A stretch of DNA of 39,063 nt. Source: Hysterium pulicare CBS 123377. Taxonomy: Eukaryota; Ascomycota; Dothideomycetes; Hysteriales; Hysteriaceae. This document shows, piece by piece, positions 24,185-35,845 of the stretch. A program made the position numbers and the translations under genes. The notes beneath the pieces were generated by a model, which was not told the origin of the DNA, searched no databases, and was given only the letters and a program-made list of their open reading frames with translations. The stretch is from NCBI GenBank assembly GCA_000467715.1, contig AJFK01000208.1, forward strand, positions 1-39,063, in the 5' to 3' direction. Each line of letters starts with the position of its first letter. Positions within the stretch are counted from its first letter, which is position 1.

Positions 24185-25284
24185 AACTGGCTTCTTCCAT
24201 GTAACAGAAAGACAAGTGCGAAATTGTCTTAGCGCATCCAGACGAACCAAGGTCCACGGTAACCTTAAAACTAGACTTGAATGAACGACTCTAGTCCTTA
24301 TTCCAACGACACCCCGTTTCTACTTTCATCTTAGATTGAATGTACGAAATTGCAGCCCACTCCTTCTATACTCGAAAAGTTCCATACGAGAAAAGCTCGA
24401 CTTGTGCCAGCCGTTGATTGACTACTCCTCACTTTTCATTGAGAGTACATGCGTCGCCCGTGTCACTCGTCATTCAAGTATGTTTCCATTCTTAGCAACG
24501 CTCTCGGCATGATGCAGGGTCAAATTTCCACCGACGTATGCGGAATGCCGAAGAGAATCTGAGGACGAATGAATTCCAGTGAGAGGCTACGCCTCGCAGC
24601 AGGTGCAGCCGGCAGCCTCACGCTTGGCGACCAATATCGAATGCTTGGCGGACCCCTCGTATCCCCACCGATCACCTTTCCGACGACCGGGTCGGCGATA
24701 TCAAGGAGCGGGCTCTTAAGTCTCTTTACACTTCGAGTCAACCCCATTCTAAAGTCATGCCTGATCTACCTCTTTCCTTTTCTAAAAGTTTCAATGGTTA
24801 TATGATTTCCTGGGCAGCAATAACTACTATCACGTGCAAGGCAGAGATCTTTCGGCCCCCAAACAATAAACCGCCCGATTGGTCCATCTGTACCACAAGT
24901 CTTGGCAGCTGAAAGCCAGCCTTGCAAAACAAAGCTTTCGGCGATGCTTGGCAAGCCCTATCAAGCCATGCCCAGGCTTTAGAGGTGCCACTACAGACAA
25001 ACGGCGCGAGAAAACGAGAATTTTATTGGTAGAAATTTAAAGGATCCCCTGGCGCAAATCTAGGCTTTTCGTATTCTCGAGGAAAGGCAGAGAAAGCGGA
25101 ATACGAACGATGATCGGAAGGTGGCACTGAACTGTAGAGGGAGGTGGAGTGCAGGTTGTTTAAATAATGTGTTGCGCCTCCGCAGCGTTGAAAGCGCAGT
25201 CGCGAGAATCTTTTTATCTTCGACGCGTCCGCGGTCTCATTGCTACTAATCCATCCAGCTTCAACACCTGGGCAACAGTCGAAG
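24185..25284. other. 1.1-kb gap, no supported gene
   Basis: This holds the 3' end of the P47-like gene and the promoter of the GPI-protein gene. Short open frames on both strands (for example 24520..24747, -) lack domains. TTTAAATAA near 25157 could be an AT-rich promoter element of the next gene. Confidence 0.4.
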
Positions 25285-26605
25285 ATGGTCTCCTCGCGCG
25301 CCCTCCTGCTCTTCAGCGCTGCGCTTTCTTGCGCTTTCGCAGACCCTATTCCCGAATTGGGTGAACGCGCACCTTTCGAAGCTTTTGGAATCTTGAACAA
25401 GGGACTTTCGGGTACAGATGTCGCGGAAAACGAATATGTCGCAGGGTTCGCTCCAGATAATCTGCTCGGAGCGAAGAACGCCACGGAACCATTGTTAAAG
25501 GATAGAAGTCTGGAATTGACGGCACGCCAATCTTGTGACGCTGGATATTGGTATTGTCCTTGTATGTGCAATTTTGTTCACAGTAGAATTCCGTCATCCA
25601 TAGTCTCTTCTATAACAGGATTTCAATTTTCGAAGTCATTTCTCACAAATCACGATATTATGACAATTTCAACTCTCTCCACGTGCCATAGAACTAACAT
25701 CTCCGGTAAAAGCTTTCGGCAAATGTTGCCCCCAAACTTCCCTCTGCTGTTCCTATGGCTACTGTATCGATCCCGGCGACACCTGTTGCCCAGACGCTCC
25801 CTGCCAGGCTGGTTGGGGCTGCTGTGGTCCAAACTGCTATCCAGAAGGCGGTGATTGTTGCTCCGACTACAACTACTGCGAGGCCGGAAACATTTGCGTT
25901 CGCATTCCCTCCGAAAACAATCGAATCGTCTGCTGCACGGATCTCCAGTGCACTGCGGCTGTCATCAGCGGCACGACCAGCTATGTCTCCACCGTGCAAC
26001 AGACTCAGCCACCGGCGACAACTCAGCCTCCAGCGATCACAGCACCCCCAGGAAGCAGTTTCGTGAATACGCAGACGGTCGGTGGTGGAGACCTTATTGA
26101 GACTTGGTATTGGACAGTCACGTGGTGGTACTACTCCTTCTGGTGGACGACATACCAGCCCCGGACCTCCTCGGTCACTTACACGAAGATCTACTCCACG
26201 ACTACTTTCAGCACGACCGCCACAGACGAGGAACAGGCCAGCTCCGAGTTCTCTGTCCTTTCTGAAACTCTATCTTTCGCAGTTCCGGCCTCGGCGGAGA
26301 CCTCTCTTGCGTATTACATAACGGCAAATACGGCAGCTGCGTCTTCGATGGCGGAATCTACGGGCTTCACGTTTAACCCGGGTGCTTTTAGCACAGGAGA
26401 ACCGGCTAGTAGCACCAGTGCCAGTGTGAATGTTATCACGCGGACGGTTGAGCCCTCGTCGAGCAGCGTGGCAACGACGGGGGCAACTACGGGGACGGCG
26501 GCCTCGGCGAAGAATGGAGGGTTTACTTCTCGGAGAGTAGACTTCATGCAGTGGGGTTTGGGAGTCGCGGGTGTTGGAAGCGGGTTTCTGATGGTGTGGC
26601 TTTAG
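25285..26605 (+). CDS. GPI-anchored Cys-rich cell-surface protein
   Basis: Two exons, 25285..25561 and 25713..26605, give 389 residues. The 151-nt intron has GTATGT, an ACTAAC branch and AAG. The start MVSSRALLLFSAALSCAFA is a clear signal peptide, followed by a propeptide-like stretch. Residues about 85-170 hold some 20 cysteines in CC and C-x-C patterns (GKCCPQTSLCC, PDAPCQAGWGCC), the arrangement of fungal chitin-binding-like or EGF-like surface proteins. A Pro/Gln/Thr linker, an aromatic patch (WYWTVTWWYYSFWW), then a long Ser/Thr-rich stalk follow. The end, NGGFTSRR with a hydrophobic tail to VWL, is a GPI-attachment signal. It likely sits in the cell wall or plasma membrane. The ligand is unknown. 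Confidence 0.88.
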
Positions 26606-27669
26606 GGATTGACGTGGTAGCGGGTTTCGATAACGATGCGGGAGAGTTGGAACAGGGAGAGATAATCTTGGTGTACATATTACTTCGATACCAATCTTGC
26701 GAACTTGGAAGAGATCGTGCTTTGAGTGTAGCGGTGAGGTCCAAGTACTTTCAGACAGTCCAATGCTAGGCATTATTATCCTACGCATCTACGATCATCG
26801 ACCGACTTATGAAATGCTCGACCAAGTTGGTAGCTGGCGAACTTATAAACCGTACGACACTTTCCTTGCTCAAATTGTGTTTCGATATCCGTTCTTTTTC
26901 CATCTCTGAAGTCCACGCGATGGGCGCTCTCAGTGATATTGCTGGAACCAATAGCTCGCTTTTAAATCTACCTTCTTCGTCACGAGGTCGTCCAAAATGT
27001 CCTTAATGGTGGAATCCATCGATACATGAAACTGTAGCCCCCGAACCCCCACCCGTAGGTATACCATACAAATTTCTGAGATACATACCCGTGAAGTGAT
27101 GTCTCACCTAGAACAGCGCATGCTGCTAAAACCATTACTTTGTCCATGGATGGGAGCGAGATCCAGGCCTGTTTAACAGTGATATCTTTCGCTTTCACTA
27201 TATGTTCAGCCTTATCGTAGTAGCATTTAGAGCACTCCGGCTTCACAATCCATTCGATAGGAGACTTGTGAATTATCTCCAACGTTCAAGCTAATGTTAT
27301 ATTCTCTAACAACCTGGAAGCTGCGATAGTCGCGAGCATTCTGTGCGGCCAGAGACGGAGGCGGCCTAGAGTCCATCAGGCGCATCAGAACTCTAGAATG
27401 CAGCTTGACTATCATCATGGCCCGTTCCAGCCTCCTCACGATGCTCATCGCTGGCACAAGCGGTAGTGCAAATGTAGCCGAAGACCGTTAAGATACCGTA
27501 GGTATTGATTTTCCGCACCGAAGTTCGAGGGTTCCTGGAGTATAATCAGTATCTCACCATAGTGAGGCCAGCTCTTTCGACATACCCAATACAAATGCGT
27601 TGGCCAGACTCACCGATAGTCGACCTAACAGGAGTTTCCTCCAACTGGGGGTTTGAAGCTCTAGGACCC
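26606..27669. other. 1.1-kb gap, possible 3' exons of the HET gene
   Basis: On the minus strand some stretches look protein-like (27457..27227 and 27282..26980, the latter with no ATG), and GTGAGT near 27613 with a CTGAT branch and CCAG near 27537 looks like an intron. They may be downstream exons of the HET gene or its eroded end. I could not join them into one convincing frame. No gene is seen on the plus strand. Confidence 0.35.
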
Positions 27670-28944
27670 TCATACATTGGTGAATTCGAGTCCCATTTTG
27701 TCGCCTTGTTGAATGACTTCTTTAAGAGTTAGATCCATGTATGGTTGTAGTTCATCGGCGGATTCATCGGCGGATTCAACACTCCTCCTCCGCGGCCAGC
27801 TATTACGCAAAAGTAACACCAACATACATGTACTGTAACTAAACTTATCTGTCCTCAAAAGGGTTGATCTGAGTCGATACCGCAAGCGACATACGTTTGC
27901 GAATATTGCCAGACGGTCGGACACAACCGTATTGTCGCACTGCCGCATTATGTCGAAAATGCTATGGATGAACTTAAAGGAAGGAAATAGGTATTTCCCT
28001 ACTCTAGCGTTTCCATGGCTTTTAAAGGAGGACTCTACGAGACTACGTAACTCCGTTGCAGCCGCTGACGAACTTGGGGTCGGGATGTATAATGTGTCGG
28101 CAAAAATACAGACATCTGTGCCATAAACATCTTCAGGCTTAAACCTTCCAGAATCTAAAGTGGAGACGGACGGGACTAGGAACATGAGATTTTTCGAGCA
28201 ATGCTTCTCTTGGAAGGTCCAGGTGCGTTTGAACCATCGGTCTTCTGCAATGTAACGAAGTATCCTAGTCCACCTGACGACAACATCTTGGGGAACTGTA
28301 CTCCCAGAATCCAGGTCCAAAGAGTAAGCTTGGAGAGTTCCCGTTAGCCAATCTGGTCGCTCACACGACCTTTTCAGATCGAACAACATGTCCAAGAGTG
28401 ATTGTTTTGTTAATTTGCAAGACAAGATCGCGACAGTGTATCTGCTGCATAAATAGATTCGATGCATGATTTGCAAATGCTTCTCGATGTCTGACGAATC
28501 CTCTTGGTCAATGCATTCTTGATCTATCCAAAGCAAGGGACGGAATCCAGCCGGGAACTCCTGTTGCCAGAAACGCAAAGCTCTGTGTAGGACTGCAGTC
28601 GGACATTTGGGTGCTCTCAGACCGCCAGAGGTCTGAATGCTATATCTGGGCATATGTTCGTGCTCGTCCGGTACTTCGAAACGATTCCAAGTGTAAGATA
28701 CAGCGACATAGCTTTCATGCTCTGAAACCTCTTCTGGATCCGTGATTCGTAGAAAGACTTCAGTGGCAGTCTTTGCTGTCACATAGATCTCAGGATCTAC
28801 AAGTGTAACGAAGCGAAGCCGAGGCATTTCTTGGTGGCTTGGCTCCTCATAGAGAGCTAGCTTTTCGATCTCTTGCAAGCTCTCTTGCAAAGCCTCGATG
28901 CTGCCATGGACATCTCTAAATGTTAGCTCGGTGTCCAGTTGCAT
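27670..28944 (-). CDS. HET-domain protein (heterokaryon incompatibility type)
   Basis: A 424-residue frame. HET domains act in self/non-self recognition and cell-death induction in filamentous fungi. The HET motifs are visible: YVAVSYTWNRF near residue 80, LLWIDQECIDQEDS near 138-150, and a helix HLQIMHRIYLCSRYTVAIL near 156-174. Later parts (DRLAIFANVC, SYSTCMLVLLL) also fit HET proteins. The start is uncertain: the frame is open for about 34 codons upstream to a CAG at 29049-29047, so an earlier exon may splice in there. The 3' end is uncertain too: GTATGA at the last codons before the stop may be a donor. A 12-nt tandem duplication at 27751-27776 encodes ESADESAD. It is a typical accessory-region gene. 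Confidence 0.82.
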   Translation of the reverse strand: MQLDTELTFRDVHGSIEALQESLQEIEKLALYEEPSHQEMPRLRFVTLVDPEIYVTAKTATEVFLRITDPEEVSEHESYVAVSYTWNRFEVPDEHEHMPRYSIQTSGGLRAPKCPTAVLHRALRFWQQEFPAGFRPLLWIDQECIDQEDSSDIEKHLQIMHRIYLCSRYTVAILSCKLTKQSLLDMLFDLKRSCERPDWLTGTLQAYSLDLDSGSTVPQDVVVRWTRILRYIAEDRWFKRTWTFQEKHCSKNLMFLVPSVSTLDSGRFKPEDVYGTDVCIFADTLYIPTPSSSAAATELRSLVESSFKSHGNARVGKYLFPSFKFIHSIFDIMRQCDNTVVSDRLAIFANVCRLRYRLRSTLLRTDKFSYSTCMLVLLLRNSWPRRRSVESADESADELQPYMDLTLKEVIQQGDKMGLEFTNV

Positions 28945-29989
28945 TGTGCCGCCCTCGATGAAAAGTTCTTGAATCAGGGGTTGAAGCGTGTGCAGGTGGG
29001 CGTCTCTGGTGACTACCAGAGGCAGGGTATCATGGACGTGGGCGTCCTGTATGGAACCAGATATTAAGAATGATGTGTTTGACTATATCTGCCAGTAACT
29101 TTAGATGATGAAGCTTTGATGGCCGCCTATTCAACGCTGGCGAGGCTGAAGTGTGAAGAGAGTTGGAAGCTGTAGTCAGCCGTTATGGGCTTGGCATAGA
29201 CCAACCCCTTTGGGGTCTAGCTTCAGGAGAGCCTTAACATGCGCACATAAGAAAAGTCTCGCCCACATCCTCCCCACAATCAACTCGCTGTCATCACAAG
29301 CCGTCATCCTATACCGTAATGGAATTATCCACTCTCCTCACAATACCCTCAGTCCTTCGATTCGCTGCACACCATATCCCTCAGCTCGAAGGCTGCGCAC
29401 AATGTAACACTATCACCAACCTCGCTGCAATCCCATGCTAACTCAGGTCTATTTGTGTAACCTCGGTCCTACCCATATGGCCCCCAAGACCTAAAGCTGC
29501 CTTGCGCAAATTGAATTCCATCACAGTACCATCGCTAATCTTCCCGATCGGACACCCCTGCGACCCAACGGGCTGACTCACATAAATTGAAATTGCGGCT
29601 GTAACCCCTGATTCCAATATCGTTTCCGCGACCGACAAACTTTTCTAACAGCGAAAAGCCGTTTTTAGAACACATGCCTAGAATGTCACCGCTTTGTTCT
29701 TGGAAGGCCGTTAGAGCCGTTGGAACACCCCGGTTTAAGCTTATGCTGCCTAATTTTACGAATCCTTCCCAGGCTCTGGCCCTGTACATTTAATATCGGA
29801 TACGGGGAATGAATCTTTCGTGTACGCTAATTACACCGCGCTTCACAGACGGAAATTTGTATAAAGACTTCGTGAGTTGACGTGAAAGAAGAGCATCAAT
29901 CAACCACAGTCGTTCTCTCATCTTTCCCTCTATACAATAATTCCAATCGCTTAACACCACGCATATTCAATCAGTTAATTTAATCCACC
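28945..29989. promoter_or_regulatory. 1-kb gap with the promoters of the HET and LysM genes
   Basis: The HET gene (-) and the LysM gene (+) diverge from here. TATAAA at 29860-29865 lies about 125 bases before the LysM ATG, followed by a pyrimidine-rich stretch (CGTTCTCTCATCTTTCCCTC), a common fungal core-promoter arrangement. Minus-strand frames at 29789..29535 and 29638..29438 overlap in different frames and show no domain. Confidence 0.4.
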
Positions 29990-30642
29990 ATGTTCGGCTC
30001 AATCTCCCAATTGGCCATTCTCGTGCCACTCGCTCTCCAAATAACCTCAATCGCCGCCTCCCCCTTCCCCTCCATCGCCAAAACCCTCCTCTCTCGCCAA
30101 GCGCAAATGCCCGCAACCTGTAAAACATCCCTACTCCAACGCATCCATCCACCAAACTAACAAACTTCACAGGCTCCGAATTCTGCAGCACCGGTTCCGG
30201 CTGCGTCTGCATAACGCGCCCCACAAACTGTCTCGCAAACTACACCGTCCAACCCGACGAAACCTGCACCAGCGTCGTAACCCGCTTCAACAACTTCACC
30301 GCCACCGATCTCTACAAATGGAACCCCGAGATCGGTCGCTCTTGCTTCAGCATCCAAGCCTACGTCCCCGTCTGCATCTCCGTCCCAGGTTTCACTTACC
30401 AGCCCAACTTCGACGGAAAGCTGGATGATGCGAGTGCGGTGCCGGTGCCTGTGATTCCGGGGACGGAGACTGCGTGCAAAAAGTTTGAGTGGGTGGGGGG
30501 CGATGGGTTGCCCAGTGTCGCGACTATGCTTAAGACGAATAATATTACGATTCAGCAGTTTAATACTTGGAATTTCCCGCAGCAAGATCCGAATACGAAT
30601 CTTGGGACTTGGGGGAACTTTTGGAGTTGTGTGCAGGAGTAG
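29990..30642 (+). CDS. Secreted LysM-type protein
   Basis: Exons 29990..30119 and 30173..30642 give 199 residues. The 53-nt intron has GTAAAA, an ACTAAC branch and CAG. The N-terminus is a signal peptide (MFGSISQLAILVPLALQITS), followed by a short stretch ending LLSRQ, a possible processing site. A LysM module runs from NYTVQPDETCTSVVTRF to WNPEIGRSC and PVCISVPG (about residues 65-115). A second, weaker LysM-like unit runs from CKKFEWVGGDG to WNFPQ and SCVQE at the end. Fungal LysM proteins of this size bind chitin oligomers and often mask hyphal walls from host or competitor enzymes. Eight or more cysteines suit an extracellular protein. Substrate and role are inferred from the family. Confidence 0.88.
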
Positions 30643-31052
30643 ATTTTAAGTCTCGTTTTCGAGGAGCTGTGAGATGGCTGGGGATGGGGAGATGTGGGGT
30701 TGGGTTGGATGATTGAAGTATCAGGTTTGCCGATTTGACTCGAGACTGGAGATTTCTATTTTGGATACAAGCTGCATACCTAGACAGTCATTTCAGCATA
30801 TCACACAGCTAGAGCTAATAATCGTAACAATTGCATCCATCAGATTTCCAAATACCACACCGCTATGAAGCCCATGAGGTGTAGTTCCCCAAGGCTGAAA
30901 TCCACCTCCGCACCCCTTCCCTTTCCCCGCCCGCGCCACTTCCGTACCCGCATATGCCAAGTAACGAGGCGTTCTCTCGTCCCTTGGTATAAAACCCACC
31001 TCACTTTATCAAATTCATCTCCATAGACACCTCAAACCCACATACTGCCCAG
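30643..31052. other. 410-base gap, nothing identified
   Basis: This follows the LysM gene and precedes the HET remnant. The first 80 bases are G-rich, continuing the strand bias of the 3' part of the LysM gene. No gene or RNA is seen. Confidence 0.5.
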
Positions 31053-31636
31053 ATGACTTGTCCAAAATGCAACGACCTCCAACCCGGAAGCGGCAGATGA
31101 GGGTCCCACACAATCCCAATGGACGCCGCTAGAGGAGCAGCCCAGGATACGAAAGGCTGTCAGACGTGCAAGCTGTTATGAAACCTCGTGGAATGGTTTA
31201 ATGCCGATGACGAGGACTCGATGTATATTACACCCCCCCAGAGGCCTGGTGATAGCTTAAGAGTAGCGATTTATGCGGATCTTGATGAGGATGATGTTAT
31301 ATTGGATGTTTTTGTACCTGCTGGCGCTGTGTCACCCCATCCATGGATAAGGACTTCGCCACGTATTCGACAGGTTTGTCCCGTTTCTGGAAGCGAGGAA
31401 GTATGGAGAAGGTGAAGGCTTGGGTTGATGAGTGCGTGACGACACATGAGAATTGTAGATCTGGGACTTCTAGACTCCCAACCCGTGTTATCGATGTTGG
31501 GTTCGAGGGCGAGGAGCAGCGCTTGCTTGAATCTGAGGGTACGACGGGCCGATATGCTGCGTTGAGTTACTGCTGGGGCATCAGCCTAAAAAGACGGACT
31601 TTAGACTTCATGCGCACCCACGGGAGGCAATGTTGA
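31053..31636 (+). pseudogene. Broken HET-domain gene
   Basis: The frame starts MTCPKCNDLQPGSGR, has a TGA at 31098-31100, continues with DTKGCQTCKLL, has a second TGA at 31179-31181, then continues through VEWFNADDEDS to about 31340. There the family match moves to another frame (31343 on), with MEKVKAWVDECVTTHENC, LPTRVIDVG and YAALSYCWG, the classical start of a HET domain. It ends at 31634-31636 without the WIDxxCIxQ motif. The order of the parts (Cys-rich start, then a W..C...H..C segment, then LSYCWG) is standard for fungal HET proteins. Two nonsense changes and one frameshift make a non-functional copy. Some sequence to about 31826 may belong to it. Confidence 0.75.
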
Positions 31637-31888
31637 ATCGTTATTCCAGTCCCCAACGAAGCGCTAGACCTCCCGCAAGGATTAGTGGAATTAATTTGCC
31701 ATATCCAGAGGGCCGGAGAAAATGCTTCGATGGGCAGTGGGAAGGCATTCTATGCAAGCTTGAGCTCCAACGTCGCAAACAATTGGCCTCGACCGTAATT
31801 TGCGTTGGATTCAGCCCTATGGCCTAGATGCCAATAGTTTCATGTACTTGTAGCCCCAGGCACAGGAGAATCGCGGTGTCAGGAATGC

Positions 31889-34800
31889 TCATCCTGGCTC
31901 GGGCGGCCTTGTAATGATGCTCCCGCCAGAAGATGAAGGATCATAGAAGTTCCATTCTTCGTATGGTTTCGTAACGACCGCGAATGAGATCTCCTCTAAA
32001 TGAGTCGCTACGTGGTTGACAAAGTTCGCGTGACCAGGTGGTGGTTGGAATTGACAAAATGGACAGGTTCCAGATACGACCTCGACATGACTAGATGGAA
32101 GGTTAGTGATCGTGAGTTTGACGACGGAATGCGAAGGTAACATACTCTCGATTAAAGTAATGCGGTTTGCTCTGCCACTTGCGAGAACCGCAAATCAATT
32201 CGTTTTTCAGGCAACTGCTACATGGCGAATTTCTAGAGCACTGTGAAAATAGTAACCAGAGTTAGTACAAGAGATCGAGACGAATAAAAGCGGAACTCAC
32301 CTTCATTGAGCGGACACGGCAAGAATCACAGTCAAACCCGAATCCGCCTGGTGCTGCCTGCTGCCATCCAGGGCCGAAGAAGGTTAGCCAGTCGTGGTCT
32401 CCAGAGTTATCGCGACCCTGTACACAATGATGAAACGCCCACTGATGTTTCGAGAGCCAGAACGGGTCCTTAAATCTGCCCTTGCAATCTGCAATGGTGC
32501 ATCGATAATAGGCTTCGGCAGAGCCATGTTTTCGCATATGTTTTCGGAATTCAGATCGTTCGCTATATGTTTCCATACTAGTTTGACATGATTCAAAAAT
32601 ACATGTGTACGGCTCTAGATCGCGGAAGACGTGTTTTCTATAATGAACTAAGTACCTCGAGCATTTGTGTGGCAGTGGCAGACTTACTCCCATTCCCGCT
32701 TTCGAGTTACCTTCACTTTATTTTGACAAATCTCGCATTCAAAAACTTCCACTTTACCAAGGGGTACAGGAGGTGGTGGTAGAGACGATCTAAGTTCTTT
32801 TTGAATACCATTTGCCCTAATATGTGAGCTGTGAGCATACGTGACGGGCTTCAAATTTTGCTCTTCTTCAATGTTGGAGCCAACGTCAGAATTGCTGCGT
32901 AGAGGACTATTTATGCTAGAAGAGGCAGATAGTGAACCTACTGGGCTCACTATGTAGAGCTCCGGAAATGAGCTGAACATAAGCCGCTTCCAGTACGCAC
33001 TCGAGGGCAGTCCAATAGAAGCCAGAGAGCTTTTCTCCGGTGTATTTTTAAAAGAGGAACTGGGGTTCCCTTCCGAGTACAGGTCCTGGGCATTCACCTC
33101 GATCCGAGAAGTTCCCCGCGGGATTGTTTTACGCTGCAGGACTGAGTCACGCCAGGAGGACAAGTTCTCCGAATACTCTGCCATTGGAATAACGTTAGAG
33201 ATACTCTCAAGAATAGAGCCAGTGGGGACTTACCGTTGACGCGAGCTTTGTAGCTATATACTAAGACATCAGAAATTGGCACGACACCCGTACGTATTTC
33301 GTCGCTATCGTCTCGCTTTTGCTCCTCCTGTCTTGAAGGATAAGGTATTGTGGGGTCGAATCCGAAAAGGGCGCTAATAGATTCGGGATGCGCATCCAGG
33401 ATATGCTGGAGAAGTCCTGGCTTTGAGGAAGTCGGTCTTTGGCAGTGTTGACAGCGATATGTGACAGGTGAATGTATTAGATGCCAATGCTCCTGGCAGA
33501 GCTCATCGGTGCCGAATACGGCGGGACAATCAGGACACTCATGTTGCTCCACACCTGAGTGCATCAAGTTTATATGTTTACGAAGATGCTTGGGCTTGGA
33601 GAACGTTTTGATGCAAAACCCGCAGTACGACTTTATTAAGCCCTCTTTCTGAGGGCCTGTTGAATCTGCATGGGCCGGACTCGGGTTAGCCTCTTGACCC
33701 TTCGAGGCTTCTGCGACCTTAGCTACGGCCTCTTTTATCCGCTGATCAATGGCAGCTGCGGATGAAGGTTCGCTTCCATTCCATGTACTGTTTTTATCAC
33801 CCGGGGAAACTCTTTTCTGTTTTGAGAGTGATTTTTGACCTGGAAAGGGCTCATCGTTGTCAACCTGCGAGCTTTCAAAACTCATTCCGGTTAGTGCTCT
33901 TGTTGAAAAGTGAGGAAATCGAGCGGAGCCAAGCCGCTGCGCTCGAGACCAATTTGCCTGGGCGAGACGTTTCGCCAGGAACTTTTGAATAAGAGGATAT
34001 CGGTCCACAATATTTCTATAGTAGATACGTGCGCCGAAGGGGAGGTCTGAATCATCCCTTTCGCTGTTTATTACCACTGCCGGGGCATCGATGTCTAGAG
34101 TTCTCGGTAGCAACTGGACGTTTCGGAAGAATTCAAGATCATCCAATTCTTGCTTTGTCTGGTCCATCTCGTGGGCGAGTTGTTGGCGTCTCTTTCTATC
34201 TTCTGCACCAGGACTTGCAGGAGGCGAGGAGTCGTCCAGCCAGCTCAAGAGAGACGGTCCACCACTTTCTAAGCTCTGAAGCGTACCGGAGAGGAGTTTG
34301 GGAGTTTGCATATCGGGATTTTGATTGGAAATTGGCGGAATCTCTGCTGGCTTTTGCAGCACCGAAGAGTTCTCAGACGGTAGGTCTACATCCGGAGGTA
34401 ATGTACGCTGACCGAACACTTCCTCGTCTTCTTTCATTTGATCCTCTATGACTTTTTGATCTTCTGCTTCGTTCACAGCTTGGACTTCTTCGGCAAGTAT
34501 TGGGGCCAATGGATAATATTTGAGGCCACAAAGATTACTAGAAAGGTAAGCTTTCGGATAGAGTATGTCAGTGGTATGCACTCACCATAATAGCATGCTG
34601 CTCACGTTAGGATCCGGTTCTGGTACTCCTGAGCACGACTTCCGCGGACATGAGTTCGTCATGAGGGCAACATTGAGCATCTGGATTGCCATAACGATAT
34701 CTGCTCCTGGGCGGATAGCAAGATCCCACTTTTCTAGCGGAATAACTACATCGGGCCGTTTTCGATGAACTAGCGCAAACTGGTGCCCATACACTTTCGC

Positions 34801-35845
34801 ATGACCTGGCTTGTCCTTGAATTGAGCTTGTAGGAATCCTTCGAAAATCTGTGTTGAATATTAATGCTAAGCAGCGAATTGGAGTTCGATGAAAGTTACT
34901 TCATGAGAGCGAAACCACTCAAACGGAAGTTGGCGAACCTCGCCAAAGCAATCCTCGAAACGAATATTAGAATCGAGTGAAAGACTCGGCGACCGACTAA
35001 GGCTATCTTGGATACGGCGCAGGACAGAATAAATTTGGAGATTACCCTGCACTAAAGTGTAGAGGGTGCGCTGAATATCTGATGGTAGTGTTGCCAGAAG
35101 GGTTACGAGCTGCTGGCCGGCGTCGCGTAGGCTCAGCAACGTGGATTGTTGGGACGCTGAAGTGGCCACGACCTGGCTTAACGAACTCGAGATGCTCGAT
35201 GTATTCCTTCCGACCTCGTCAAAGCGATCATTGATGGCGAGATTGTTCCGTTCGGCATTGCGGTGAGTGTCATCGAGTTTCGTAGCGATCGTTGTAAGGC
35301 CAGAAGCCGTTTCTGCATGATGATCTCTGCTTTCCTCTTCAATCCTTGATAATGATTCAGATGCATGGACTGCCAGCAGCGTGTTGATAGATAGAACCTT
35401 TGCATTGATGACAGCTCTGAACTTGCGCACTTCGGCATCCATAAAGAGCGTCCACTGCACCTTTCGCGCGGCGGCTTTGGCCGAGGATTTCTTAGAAAGG
35501 GGACTTAGGGCAGCTTCATACTTCTCCATTCCAGACAGGAACTCTTTCAATGGGATCTGGCAGGTCAATGCCATGCATCTGATCGCATTCACATGCTTGA
35601 TGTTGCTAGCATTCGGTTCCAACGCCGAAAGTTTGGAGAGTAACGCTTGAAGTCCATCAAGGTCGATGAGAGTATTTTGATATTCTGACTTCGAGCCACC
35701 CGTATCTTTGAGTGCCTTGGCTACCTTGGTGCAGAGTTCTGCGACACAGCGTGATGAGAGGGTGACTAGAACTAACATGAGAGTTCAACTCACCTATGGC
35801 AGCGATAAAGTCACCTACTGAGAAGCCAAAAGCTGGTGCAGCCAT
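31889..35845 (-). CDS. Multidomain fungal protein: NLR-like N-terminus, ubiquitin-like domain, C2H2 fingers, Zn2Cys6
   Basis: Eight exons on the minus strand: 35845..35794, 35738..34900, 34848..34586, 34537..33234, 33177..32688, 32637..32301, 32240..32146 and 32090..31889. They sum to 3582 nt (1193 residues) with all phases consistent; introns are 48-60 nt. Order: MAAPAFGFSVGDFIAAI, the standard start of a fungal helical domain found on NLR-like and related proteins (about 1-260); a ubiquitin-like domain starting NIRFEDCFGEVRQLPFEW (about 275-370); a long Pro/Ser-rich charged region; three C2H2-like fingers (about 688-767); a further Cys/His segment (970-1060); a Zn2Cys6 pattern C1086-x2-C-x6-C-x5-C-x2-C-x6-C1112; and a last CPFC...H...H finger near 1136. 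It is probably nuclear or a signalling protein; the target is unknown. The start is the first ATG of the frame. Confidence 0.85.
32241..32300 (-). other. Intron splitting the Zn2Cys6 motif
   Basis: The donor is GTGAGT, the branch point is ACTAAC and the acceptor is CAG; 60 nt, phase 0. The exon before it ends with the first two cysteines and a six-residue spacer; the exon after it starts with the third cysteine codon. Only the spliced form has the full binuclear cluster pattern. Confidence 0.85.

Noticed and set aside
29438-29789. Two overlapping minus-strand frames before the LysM gene
   Set aside because: They lie in different frames, show no domain and no clear splice signals, and are likely promoter-region chance frames.
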